Translations under genes and position numbers: made by a program
Notes under the pieces: generated by a model
Database searches by the model: none
Told to the model about the DNA's origin: nothing
Seen by the model: the letters and a program-made list of their open reading frames with translations, nothing else
DNA from: Ptychodera flava
Lineage: Eukaryota; Hemichordata; Enteropneusta; Ptychoderidae
NCBI RefSeq assembly: GCF_041260155.1
Contig: NW_027248277.1
Coordinates: 8,662,212-8,726,211, forward strand
Direction: 5' to 3'
DNA length: 64,000 bases
Shown: in pieces, positions 18,101-27,800 of the stretch
Layout: every line of letters begins with the position of its first letter
How positions within the stretch are numbered: position 1 is the stretch's first letter

Positions 18101-21100
18101 AGCTACCAGGAGTAGGTAAAATTTGCGGCAAATTATTTTGCATGTTACTGCAGATTTGCCGCAAACCACAAAATGCAAAATTTCCTTCATAAGTTGGCAT
18201 AATTCCACAGCAATCAGCTCTGGGATAAACTTTTACCAATTTCAGCAACAGTAAGAAAACGAAATACATTATTAAATAGACGATAGATACTGAAAACCAA
18301 AGAAGCAACACAATTAAGTGACAGCATTAAGTGACAGCAAAATTTCTTGTATTGTACCATAAGTTTCAACGTTTTATCTTTTCCAAGGATATAATACGTT
18401 CAGCTCAGATATGTACACAGAAGTTGTAAAATCGCTTGTGTAAACATGGCCAATGTTAGTGACACCGTTGAAAACCTGACAGACTGTGGAAAGCACAAGA
18501 TGTGTTTTATTATCCAACTAAGCTCTGAAATACCAGTATCACAAGAAAAAATGGTCAGCGCAAATAAAGTTATTGTTAAATAAAAAGACATAGAGAAAAA
18601 AAGATTAAATTCAAATTGTGGTACGATTTATTTTAAATGCCATGTTCATTTCATGCCACAAGTATCTTCAAGAGAATTTCTTTTGACTCGAGAAGTTTCA
18701 TGTAACATTTACATTACTGTCATAGGCTGCGATTTGGCTTTCTGTTCTCTGAATTTCTTGTCCCTTCCTCACTATGCATTCTGAAAAATACAAATCGTTC
18801 AGGGAAGAAAGTCTTTACCGTTTGACCACACATTTAAACATCGCAATTTGATGAAAGACATCAATAATCATTTGAAAAGAGACAAAAAAGTTGAAAACTT
18901 GAAGCAAAAAAATGCATATACATTTATGATTATTAAATTAATAATGATCAAATGTCAAACAGCGGACAGCTCGCCGTATGTTGTTTACATACCAACGGCG
19001 GCGACAATCTGCAAAAATCTCAGCACTTACTGTAACTGTTGTGAAACGAAAGTGAATTCAGTATGAATCAGTACTCAACGAAAATTCATCTGTAGGTAAA
19101 CATAGCAATACAACGATTACAGAACATTATAGCGGGTGACTTACCGGTACATTTGAGAATTGCTCGCAGAGGCTGGATGATTCGATCCCGGTTCCGGTTG
19201 CAGGTCTCTCCGAACCGTGTGTACATACTTAGAAAACATAGTGAGCATTTTTACTGCTGTTCACGTTCACAAATTTTGAAACCCGTCTATCTCTGGTGCT
19301 GTATACACGTTTTTCCAACACTGTGATATCATTTGCCTGGCGATTCCATAGAAAGATCACGAAATTGTCCACTAGATAACTCCCTAACAACAAGTACACA
19401 GCCGATGGTACCAAAATCTAACTTCGCGCCGATCAAGCCTCATGACGTTAACGGAAGTGCGATCTGTAAATCATTGCGCGATTTATAATGTAGTCCCGTT
19501 TTTAAACGTTGGAATTGACTCTACATTATTCACCAATCCGTTATGTTTTATACTTGATAGAGCACCCAATTTACAAGTATAATGAAACAGGTTATTTTCA
19601 TCATAGAAAGACTCAAAATAGAGTAAAATTTCTTTCAACACGAAGATTCAATATCAATGCGCGAACTGAACTTGATGAACCGTGACCTCAGAGTGTAAAC
19701 ATGTCGGCTGCAGCTCAGCGCTGGACGTTAGCGAAGCAGCGTATTGGATTTTCGTAAAGCGGTCAGGATGGAGTGTGAAACACCCCAAAATTGTGCTCGG
19801 CAATTATCTAACGCTGAAAACATGGACAAAAGCATTGAATATCAATCCAGTCATAACAGAAAGCGAGATTTTGTTAGCGATGACAGGACACAGACTTAGC
19901 TTCCAGTGCTGGGCACTGTACGTACGTACCGTATACTGTATACACTGCTATAGCGTGAAGTCTGAACACGTCCACGGCCCTGCTTGGAGCCAAGGTACTA
20001 GTAGCGGGTCCTGCGACATTGAAGTTTATTTGTTTGTTTCTACAATGAAAAGTTCTCATCTGTCGATATTTTTAAGGTACAGATTTGCAGTAACAAAAGT
20101 CTACGACGCGTCCTTACACAAGTTACAGACCATCATAGATTTCGTTCGAAACTGTTTCAGTGCATTTTGGTATCACTCGCAGAAAATACAGAGTTTAACT
20201 TGCAAGTCAGACAAGTCCCTGTTTTAAAATTTGTTTTCCTAAAAATTCAGTTGTCGATTGAACCTTGATTACCAAACCAGATCGTCGAAGGGGGTACTCA
20301 TGTAATGATGTTACATGTCACTGCTGTATAATACAGATGTACTCTTTATATCCATCATCCTGCAATGTTGTTGAGTTTAGGCCTGTGTCGCTTTCACCAG
20401 CTGAACTGTGCTTTAAAAGCTGTCCATTATCTAACAGTTTTTATAATTTAAAAGTTGGATTGTCTGTTATAAAAATAAATGAATGTAAAATATAAATGAA
20501 AGGTCAGTTTTGTTTTCTTGAATATGACTGGTCACGAAGTGCAATGGTACACTGTACTCCCGGTAATAAAATACTCGGCAATGTGCCCATCATGTGTTGC
20601 TCCATATTTGCAGCAATAACCAATAACAATCTGTACACATAATTGTCATTTCTGGCACACAAGCTGCACACTTTGATGGCCTGCTGCACACAAGCTGCAC
20701 ACTTCAAGGTCTGTTGTACACAAGCTGTACACATTTTACATTTGCCGCACACAAGGTGTACAGTATGGAGATTATTGCACAGAAGCTGCACAGTTTTGTC
20801 TCCTGCTGCACAGTTTCTGCTCAGATTAACACTGTGCAGAAACTCTGCAGCTAGCTGCATTTTCCTGCACAGCCTCTCTTGCACAGCTTCCTGTGCAGCA
20901 CTAGTGCAGCAACTCTACGGCAGAGCTGCCGCTAGTCTACAGCAGAGCTGCCGCACAGTTTCATTTCATAAGGGTAAGCATGGAGGTAGGAAGAGTTAAA
21001 TAATAACACATGAGAGCGAGGGCAAGATCACGATTTATTGCCTGCCCAAGGGATGGTGTCATGATCGAAATATTGATGATGCCCGAGCCGTAGGCAATCA

Positions 21101-22254
21101 TGACCACCAGCCCGAGGTTATTATTTTTATTACACCGAACAAACTTCTTCGAGTACAGTTCGCCTTTCTGCATGAGTCGAGTCCAGACCTCAGCGTAAAA
21201 TGTTGTCAGTGCCAAGTCTAGGGTTGCCGCTGAAGGTTTGCCGATCTCTTCGGTGGCGTATCCAAATTTGTTGCTTGCATAGTCGCTGAACACAGAAATT
21301 GCATTCCTTGTTGCTATTTTCGCTCGTTTGCTGTTTACTTGCATCAAAATATCGTCCAACTGTGCCGGTGATAGCTCTGCATGACGTTTTGCAGCCATAG
21401 TTGCCTACTGCAAGTAGGCCTACAAGCGAACGACAATTTGTTACGCGCAGAAAGGTTGCGCAGTAAATAAACTGACGTCATCCATGTAATATCAAATGCA
21501 GAGGGCATCATCAGTTCGCAGAGGGCATCATCACTTTCGCAGAGGGCATCATCACGTTCTTTTACATGTCACGTGAGTCTTGTTTAACCACTGGCAGTGC
21601 ACGCTGAATGAGTGAGGTGTAATAAATAAGGAATATTACAGCCTTCGGCCTCACATTGTCAGTCACTTCCCATCCGACGACGATCTACGAAACATTCCGT
21701 ACGCCTGTGCCATGGTCGTAGGACCAAACTTCGGACACCAAAGGCGCTTGGCTCGTCGCTTCGCGAAGCCCTTTTGATATTATTGCGTCACATTGTTCAC
21801 ACTTCCACGCCACCTGTGGGCAGAGCCCAGGTCGACGGCCATCGAACTTTGTCACCGAAATGGGTCCATGTGTGTCGCCGGTGTTGGAGTGTAATTTGAA
21901 GGAAGTTTGGTAAAATTGTAAGAGCATGCACAACCCACGTAATCGGAAATACCGAAGAGAATAGCGGCACATTACCTAGGCACCTGGGAGGTTAGCTGCG
22001 TACAGTAGCTCGAGGTTTTGCCTGGGTATTTGGGTCGGACGGCAAAACCACTTTGCCGTCCGACCCAAATACCCAGGCAAAACCTCGAGCTACTGTACTG
22101 CAGCTACTGGGAGGTATGCCGTTGACAATGACAGGCCTACGATTAAACCACGCAAGTTTAATATAGTGAGACTGCAAAAAAAGGTTAACACATGCTACCA
22201 CGCTCACTCGAACACTATTCGTACTCACCAGAATTCAATGTGTATCTTGGCCAT
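15117..22254 (-). CDS. SELENOW: Selenoprotein W-like / MIEN1 (Rdx12)-type thioredoxin-fold selenoprotein with CAAX box, gene 1
   Basis: Four exons on the minus strand: 22229-22254 (MAKIHIEF plus TG of a Cys codon), 16553-16650, 16071-16147 and 15117-15200. Intron phases are 2, 1 and 0. Exon 2 opens with the last base of Cys, then Ser, Gly and UGA (16641-16643), giving CSGU followed by GYISRY: the CxxU redox motif of the Rdx family (SelW, SelT, SelH, SelV, Rdx12). Exon 3 has SFEITVDDKLLYSKLK and GGFPVEKQ, very like human MIEN1 ([23 protein letters not shown]). The last exon ends SSCVVL then TAG. CVVL is a CAAX box, with Leu favouring geranylgeranylation, as in MIEN1 (CVIL). Length is 94 residues, as expected. 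All exons stay open only if UGA is read as Sec, and a SECIS lies about 530 nt past the stop. A poly(A) signal on this strand is at 13551-13556. Intron 1 (5.6 kb) holds a nested gene. Likely a small cytosolic/membrane-anchored redox protein; whether it is nearer SelW or MIEN1 needs a tree. Confidence 0.9.
15775..15980. repeat. Fold-back repeat in intron 3 of selenoprotein gene 1
   Basis: Left ACATGTTAAAACACTGTGTA and CTTGTCAACACAG pair with right GTTGACAAG and CTGTGTATCAACATG, around a near-palindromic centre (15872-15895, GAATTC...GTCCGGAC...GAATTC). The same family occurs at 25318-25510, 26228-26425 and 60940-61135. Confidence 0.6.
16641..16643 (-). other. UGA selenocysteine codon, gene 1
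   Basis: TGA on the minus strand, in frame between CSG and GYISRY at the position occupied by Sec in SelW (CGAU-GY) and by Cys in MIEN1 (CEPC-GF). The frame is open on both sides and a SECIS is present downstream. Confidence 0.9.
16784..16878. mobile_element. Short MITE, family CCCTTTCACC (old, diverged)
   Basis: CTCCTTCACGATCGTGGTTTG, then GGGTGATTGTAGATCTGCTC. It lies in intron 1 of selenoprotein gene 1. Counterpart at 61936-62030. Confidence 0.4.
17234..17280. repeat. Perfect 21-bp inverted repeat
   Basis: TGGTAACCCATGGAGCTAAA and its complement (17234-17254, 17260-17280) are separated by five bases. The counterpart near 62381-62430 in copy B has two or three mismatches, so the hairpin is not maintained. 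Confidence 0.75.
17563..18010. repeat. CTGCACA-rich tandem repeat (about 130-bp units) starting at CCCTTATGAAA
   Basis: About three units with a 130-bp period, marked by GCAAATTAG-TTGCTGCCGCACAGG at 17667 and 17797 and a more diverged third unit near 17925. The left edge TA-CCCTTATGAAA matches in inverted form the end of the repeat at 20640-20974, so both appear to be non-autonomous elements with TA target sites. Confidence 0.6.
18698..19226 (-). CDS. Two-exon small protein gene of unknown function, nested in intron 1 of selenoprotein gene 1
   Basis: Exon 1 (19145-19226) runs from ATG through MYTRFGETCNRNRDRI to a strong donor (G then GTAAGT). Exon 2 (18698-18780) begins after a TTTTTCAG acceptor and continues in phase as ECIVRKGQEIQRTESQ, ending NVNVT then TGA. 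The 54-residue product is basic in its first half, has four Cys and no obvious membrane segment, and may form a short helix with Arg/Lys/Gln/Glu pairs. I do not recognise the family. Support is the matching phase, good splice sites, a stop shortly after exon 2, and a likely promoter upstream with an ETS-type CGGAAGTG at 19452-19459. It shares the strand of the host gene. It could also be the 5' part of an unannotated longer gene. Confidence 0.55.
19227..19700. promoter_or_regulatory. Possible promoter upstream of the nested small gene (perhaps bidirectional)
   Basis: CpG-richer than its surroundings, with an ETS-like CGGAAGTG at 19452-19459 near TGACGTTA. It sits between the minus-strand ATG at 19226 and a plus-strand ATG at 19701 that opens a short frame (MSAAAQRWTLAKQRI) ending in a potential donor (C then GTAAAG, 19754). 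The plus-strand exon is not supported by any downstream exon I could find. Confidence 0.3.
20640..20974. repeat. CTGCACA-rich short tandem repeat ending TTTCATAAGGG-TA
   Basis: Units of about 31-36 bp containing ACACAAGCTGCACACTT and variants, then CTGTGCAG palindromic stretches, ending in the inverted form of the 17563 terminus. Confidence 0.55.
20961..21398 (-). pseudogene. Crypton-like (DUF3504/KIAA1958-type) recombinase-related N-terminal fragment
   Basis: A 145-codon frame starting MAAKRHAELSPAQLDDIL. The stretch around residues 30-90 (ISVFSDYASNKFG, then LDLALTTFYAEVWTRL and KGELYSKK) resembles the start of the Crypton-derived tyrosine-recombinase family found in KCTD1-like, QRICH1 and KIAA1958 proteins, where a conserved FYAE-R-xxGxxYSxKSL block precedes the catalytic part. 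The catalytic part is absent, and the frame drifts into an adjacent repeat after about residue 90. Upstream of the ATG are three copies of GCAGAGGGCATCATCA and a TGACGTCA site. Probably a broken DNA-transposon fragment. Confidence 0.5.
21498..21554. repeat. Three 16-bp direct repeats spaced about 20 bp
   Basis: GCAGAGGGCATCATCA occurs at 21498-21513, 21518-21533 and 21539-21554, about 100 bp upstream of the Crypton-like ATG on the minus strand. It may be a terminal or promoter repeat of that element. Confidence 0.7.
21993..22106. mobile_element. Hairpin (fold-back) element with 9-bp target-site duplication
   Basis: Perfect 46-bp arms (22001-22046 and 22052-22097) around a 5-bp loop (ACCAC). 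They extend outward to TAGCTGC / GCAGCTA ends with one indel. The element is flanked by the direct repeat CTGGGAGGT (21984-21992, 22107-22115). A 9-bp duplication suggests a Mutator-like (MULE) derivative. It lies 120 bp downstream of selenoprotein gene 1 exon 1, inside intron 1. Confidence 0.7.
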
Positions 22255-22480
22255 TTCGCTAGCTAGAAAACTTCAAAAGACGCCCAACAAATGTCAAAAG
22301 TGAGGCAGACGCGAGATCGTGTTTATCTGAGACACTGGGTACAGCTATGATGACAGTGCAGTATTTACGATCAGTAAGGGACGGACCATTCCATTCGGGG
22401 GTGGGGGTGTCCTCAATATAGTACCTCTCCGTTGCAACACAGCCCACATTTATCTCGCATGCGCGCTCAGAAGACAGGTA
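22255..22480 (-). promoter_or_regulatory. Probable promoter / 5' UTR of selenoprotein gene 1
   Basis: Immediately upstream of the gene 1 ATG. It holds an NRF-1-like palindromic core GCATGCGCGC at about 22458-22467, a motif typical of housekeeping promoters, about 200 bp from the start codon. No TATA box is evident. Confidence 0.35.
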
Positions 22481-24010
22481 ATTACAAATGTAGATAAAAC
22501 GCTTTGTTCATCCTATTTACTATTTTGTCCAAATAGTATCTAACTATAAAAGAGACTTATTATTTCTGAACTGATAGTATTTGTCCTGTATTAATCCAAA
22601 CTGTTTCTTCGGTAACTTGCCTGTAGTAATTATATCTTTAAAGGATGGTTTCGTGTTTGAAAAATGCACAGACTCATGTTTTGTCAGACATAAGTTTATT
22701 ACTATTTAGAGGTAGTACATGTTCGAACACTGGCGCATATTTGAAGTACAGTATTATAAAGTTTAGGGCATGCATATTGTGACTATAGAGGGCAGCCTAA
22801 CATGTAAGTTGCATTGTAGTAGGGTATGATGTGCTGTGTACTTTGCTCCTATCGATGTTTGCTGCGAAACCACTTCAAATCGGCGAATATCAAGGATTAT
22901 TGAATTTGCAACATTCAACTTTACGAAAGATAAAAAAAATACAGTTTTCGAATCTTCATGGTTATTGGTTATTTTTGTACATTTGTAAGCACAGTTAATT
23001 CTCGTCGAGTACAAATACAATGTCATCACAAAAATTCACAACACAATTCTTTCCAGAATCACAACACAAAGGCTGTTGTGGCACTCAAGACAAAAATGAA
23101 ATTACTGCCAGGACTTGCTAAAATCACAAGATTTTTCACATATTTTTTTGGAAAGTAATAAGCAGCAATAAAAATTAATAATTGAATGCACAGTATAACT
23201 GTAGTTATACCTGAAACAGCAGAAAAATGCAAATAAATTTATTCTTACACTAGGCTAGGAAAGAATAATCCGATTGTAACTTGGATTTGCCACTCTTATA
23301 TAAGACAATTGGGAATTTTTTTGGAAATTGCAACCTCACCTTTGAGGAAGATATAGAGACAATACAGTAGAACGTCGATATTCAGGCTCTCAAACTTTTA
23401 CAACACATATTTGGTCTGACACATGATTCCTTTTTCTCTATTACCAAACTTTGACAGCTGATTTTTATTCCTTATTTTAAAAGGAATGGTTGAATCTCCC
23501 TTTATAGAAAGTTTCAAGCAAAAGTTTATGTCTTTCATTTTTGATTCACATACTACCATAATACCAGCCTGACTTCAGGACAATGAGATTCAAAATATGC
23601 TAACAAGAAGAAGAATACAAGCTACATGTACAGATTCTGTTGACAATGAATCTGTAAACGACAGAGACAATAAAACATACAATTTTGAAAAGATAAACTT
23701 CGATCTGTTTTTCAAAATTTTTATTGCAGATCACATTTTCTACTGTCCTAAGAAGGATATTATTAGTCATGATACTTTGCTGGAATATGCAAAAATAAAG
23801 ACACAAAAAATCGGAAAATGATACATCACTTGAAAAATTCTTTGTCATGTACACTATGACATGACTGAAATGATTCAATGATTTTATGGACACCGAGTTT
23901 TGAAAACAGTGGTACTGTTACAAAACTCTAGAAACTTGTAATAACTTTAGTGACATTTTATTTTTTCCGGGTTTTTAAAAAATGATTTCCAGATTGCAAA
24001 TCTTGCTTTT

Positions 24011-24119
24011 TTCAACCTGAGCTCTCAAGGTTTTACAAATTTCATCAAGTGCATAAAGTGAGACATTCTCTTTGTTCATACACTGTCATTGGGTAAAAGC
24101 TGCTGTGAGCTCACGTTGA
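24011..24119 (-). promoter_or_regulatory. SECIS element (type II) in 3' UTR of gene 2
   Basis: Minus-strand fold. The basal helix pairs TCAAC-TGAGCTC with GAGCTCA-GTTGA. AUGA at 24086-24089 opposes UGAU at 24044-24047. A continuous ten-pair helix (AGTGTATGAA against TTTATGCACT, with G.U pairs) leads to the unpaired AAA at 24071-24073, then a GAGA/UCUC mini-stem with a three-base loop. AUGA-to-AAA spacing is 12 nt. This is a textbook form 2 SECIS. Confidence 0.94.
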
Positions 24120-24453
24120 GGGGCAGAATTTACAAAATGGTGGACATCATGGTGCTCTGTGAGTGAACCTGCAAACCCCCATTTCTACAATTGACTAGCC
24201 CTGGAATGATTGGGGAAATATAAACTTATGCAAATTAGATGGAGATGGCTAAATTTGAAAGAGTGCAGGAGTAAAAGGATTGATCGCTTATTGAATATTG
24301 TAAATTATTTTGAATATCAAACACTGTCCAAAATATTTTGCATTGTAGTTGAATGTTTCCCTGATTTATCACTACAGAACTGCAAATTCGTCTTGCATGG
24401 TCTTTGGACGAAAAGTTGGACATACACGGATTTGTGAAATCTTTGTGTCATTT

Positions 24454-24534
24454 GAACTCTTTCACCTACACGGTTGGTCCAAACCAGTTGTTATCAATGT
24501 TGAATAGGGAATGGGTGGGGGTGAACTGGTTAAG
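24454..24534. mobile_element. Short MITE, family CCCTTTCACC, internally deleted
   Basis: CTCTTTCACCTACACGGTTGG to GGTGGGGGTGAACTGGTTAA, in the 3' UTR of selenoprotein gene 2 between its stop codon and its SECIS. Confidence 0.5.
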
Positions 24535-24553
24535 AATATCTGGAAATTTCTTG

Positions 24554-24555
<2 letters not shown>

Positions 24556-24609
<54 letters not shown>

Positions 24610-24632
24610 ATGTATGTATGTATATATATCAT
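24556..24632. repeat. (AT)n microsatellite
   Basis: Run of TA units with GTAT at the right, in the 3' UTR of selenoprotein gene 2. Confidence 0.95.
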
Positions 24633-24896
24633 CTGCAGTGTATGACTTTTGTCGAGAAGATACCCTCAAAATCTAATAAATACACAATGACATTAAATTC
24701 CAGCAATTTCAGCATTTCAATTAAATACTACTGCAATCAATGCCCATTTTACGGTGATCACCCCATTGAACCTCCCAACTGTTTTTCTTGGAACAAATCC
24801 TAATTGATTGCCTTTGGAATAAACCAATATCTTGGCTGATATAGGGGGTAGCAGCATCCATGATGTCCTCTGATGATATCAAAATGGTCTGAGTTC

Positions 24897-27800
24897 CTAC
24901 AAGATGATGCAAGAATATTGACTGTCTTTCAATTCCTCAATGTCACCACCCTTGTACTCCTTCACAGCCGTGACAACCTGTGGATCAAGAAATTCCAATT
25001 ATTATTATATAATATTGTACATTGTTTTGATGTCAACTAAGGGACAGACCATTAGATTTTGAGAGGTTGGTGGTGGTCGCAATCAGTTTGTGAATATTTT
25101 TTTACAATCATAAATTTAAAAAAAAATTTTCAAAGTAACTCATGATATGCTAATTTTTTTTCAAACTGTCAGATCTATCATTTTTTTGCCTTCTCATTTT
25201 ATTTTTTATTTTGCAAACCAGTCTGAAGATTTTTTTATCCAGATTTTTTGCTTTGAATTTTTTTCCCGTTTTTGACCATCCCCTCCCAAGGTCTAATGGT
25301 CCATCCCTAATATGTCTGGTTCTACTCCCAACAGCATGTTGAGATATTGAGTATTCAGCTTGTCAACTCAGCCTGTACATCACACAGACTGCATTGATAT
25401 TGTTGACAAATGAATTCTGGTCTGGACTAGAATTTGAACGTAAACAATAACACTGTATGTTACATGTATACATGCTGTGTCGACACAACTAAATAGTGGG
25501 TGTTTCAAACATGCAATGGATGCTGTAATTGTTGGTCACTGTCACCTGACATAACAAACAAACAGTTACATTTTTCTGATAAATTAGCCCTTAACTCTGT
25601 ACAGTAACAAAAAAATCTACCTTTTATTACTGCATTTCCTGTGCATATTAATACTAAATTCAGGGCAAGTTATTCTGATAATGGGCCCTTGAACTAAAAA
25701 TCTACATTACTAACCCTTTTATACATGTTTATACATATTACAGGGCCAGGGGATTTTGCAAAAGGATATGCAATCACAATAGTAAAATGTGACAGAAGTG
25801 GTTTCCAATGTGTATGACAACAACTTTACATTCCACACTATATTTTGCATAGGTAATTCATGTTCCAAGGCACATTAGTTAAATATCTGTTTCAGGATAT
25901 TTTTGAATGGTTCATCCTTAATAAATTAACCTCAACAGTTTGTTTGTACGAACAATTTCTGCTGTGAAGCTGTAAGGGTCTGTGATTCCGTTGACAGGTG
26001 ACTTAGTTCAAATGTGAAAGTTCAAGAGTAAAAGGTCATGACCTACCTGCTCGTTGTATGGAAAGCCGCCATATTTCAGTTTGGAGAACAGCACCTTTCC
26101 ATTGACTGTGATTTCAAAGGATTCTGTGAAAGAAATGATCAAAATCATATAAGTTCAAAATTCAGTGATTTAAAGGGCAAGAAGATGTGACTTTGACGAT
26201 TTTTTCACTAATTTTGTTTTATGTTTCAATTACAAGTTCTTGTTCTACTCCCAAGAGCAGGTTGAAATGCCAACTATTTAAATTGTCAACACAATGAGTA
26301 TATGTGTAGAATGGAGTCCAGACCAGAATTCACCCGGTACCGTCAACAATAACAATGCAGTCTACATATGTACAGACTGAGTTGATAAGCTGAACACTGT
26401 GTATCTCAACATGTATATCAAAACATTGGCACTACTTGTCTTTGTTATTCTAAAACAATAAATTTCAAAAAAGCCTTCCTTAAAACTCCAAATATGTTTA
26501 TTTTGCACATCTAGGATGGAATTATGAAGTTATCTTTACCCTTTCACCATAATGGTTTGACCCTAACCCATCATTATAAATGGTGGACATGGACTATGAA
26601 AATGGAATTAGTTGGGGACGAGTAATTAAACTGGCTTGAGACTGATGGCTTTCATTACATGCTGGCCAAACAAACCATCAGATTTATGACATTTTGACAG
26701 TGGTCACCAGGACAAACAAATACCATTTAACAAGATTTGCTAGCAGCAAGAAAACCGTGCCTATTCACCCCCAAGTCGGAAAGTCCCTGTAAACAGGTCT
26801 ACAATCATCATGGAAAAACGATGGGTTTGGACCAAACCATTGTGGTGAAAGGAGCAATACTGATTGAAATTAATTTAGAGTGCAAAATGCTAGTCCATTC
26901 CAACTCTAGAATTGACTCTCCAAACAACATAAATGTTGCGAGTCACTTTGAAGTGTTCTCAGCGTTTTGAAACCTCTTTCAAAATTAAATCTTGCTTCAG
27001 CAGCAATATCACTCCATCAGTTGTGTTGAAGATTGGAACACAACCATGGCTGAGGCAGGGTACAAATAACTGAAAAAATTAGCTATCTGTTTTTATCAAA
27101 TAGAACTAAAGTAAAGTACATAAGATATAATGACATGATACAGCTAACAATACTAGAAGCTATCTTACGACTTCTGCCAACTTCTCCAATAATCTCCGCA
27201 TCAGAAACTGCTTGACGGATCTGGTCAGCGAGTTCCTCATAGCGGGGCTCGTAGCCTCATCCACCACTGGAAAAAAAAAGAAAAGAAAAAATGTGGTTTT
27301 GGCAGGTAACGTTAACCTTTATAATAACTATATCATAGCTCTATCAATGTCAGTGAATTAATAAAAAATTTTGTTATGTCATCCCTCCAGATTATTACTA
27401 ATAATGTATCCGATTATCCAGCATTGAGGCCACGGATGTTTTCTACATCTACACATTCACTGGCATCGCCAAAACTATCAAACAATAGTAATAATGTACC
27501 CTCTTCCAACCCATAATGGACTGAAGTAACCTTTGCACTCGATAATGTACTCGGCTTTGCTGTGTAGCCGTACATTATGTCATGCATACTTTTACATTAT
27601 CATTACAATCATAGACCCAAGAGAAAATTCTCGAGGGTCTATGTTACAATGAATTATTTTTACATATAAACATTAGCCTATACCCATCATATATTGTACC
27701 TGAAATAAACTAGATAATGAATTATACATTTTCGATGAGTTAAATGATGTACAGGAGAACACATTGCATTGCTTGTAAATGCGATGATCATAGAATCCAG

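Larger units (their letters stand above)
17486..21709. repeat. Pair of 68-bp inverted repeats 4.2 kb apart
   Basis: 17486-17553 and 21642-21709 are near-identical in inverted orientation (CACAGGCGTACGGAA to GGCCGAAGG). A weaker shared piece, GTGTGAACAATGTGACGCAA, lies further out near 17124 and 21790. The span contains both CTGCACA-rich repeats, the Crypton-like fragment and the small gene. It may be two copies of one repeat in opposite orientation rather than one large element. Confidence 0.65.

Noticed and set aside
18210-18240. Candidate exon 1 for selenoprotein gene 1 starting MVKVY on the minus strand
   Set aside because: It does not encode the expected IE(F/Y)C with a TG-GT donor. The exon at 22229-22254 does, with phase and residues matching gene 2.
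18449-18590. Frame starting MANVSDTVENLTD on the plus strand (also 63594-63782)
   Set aside because: The frame is interrupted differently in copy A, so coding is not conserved between two near-identical copies.
19682-20227. 181-codon plus-strand open frame, the longest outside repeats
   Set aside because: No recognisable domain and odd composition. It overlaps a short frame with better start context, and no conservation can be seen.
17561-20976. A single 3.4-kb transposon bounded by TA-CCCTTATGAAA inverted ends
   Set aside because: The span contains host-gene exons and two different tandem arrays. Two separate elements in opposite orientation are simpler, though capture is kept as a finding.
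21498-21554. CRISPR-like spaced repeats
   Set aside because: Only three units with 4-5-bp spacing in eukaryotic DNA next to a transposon fragment.
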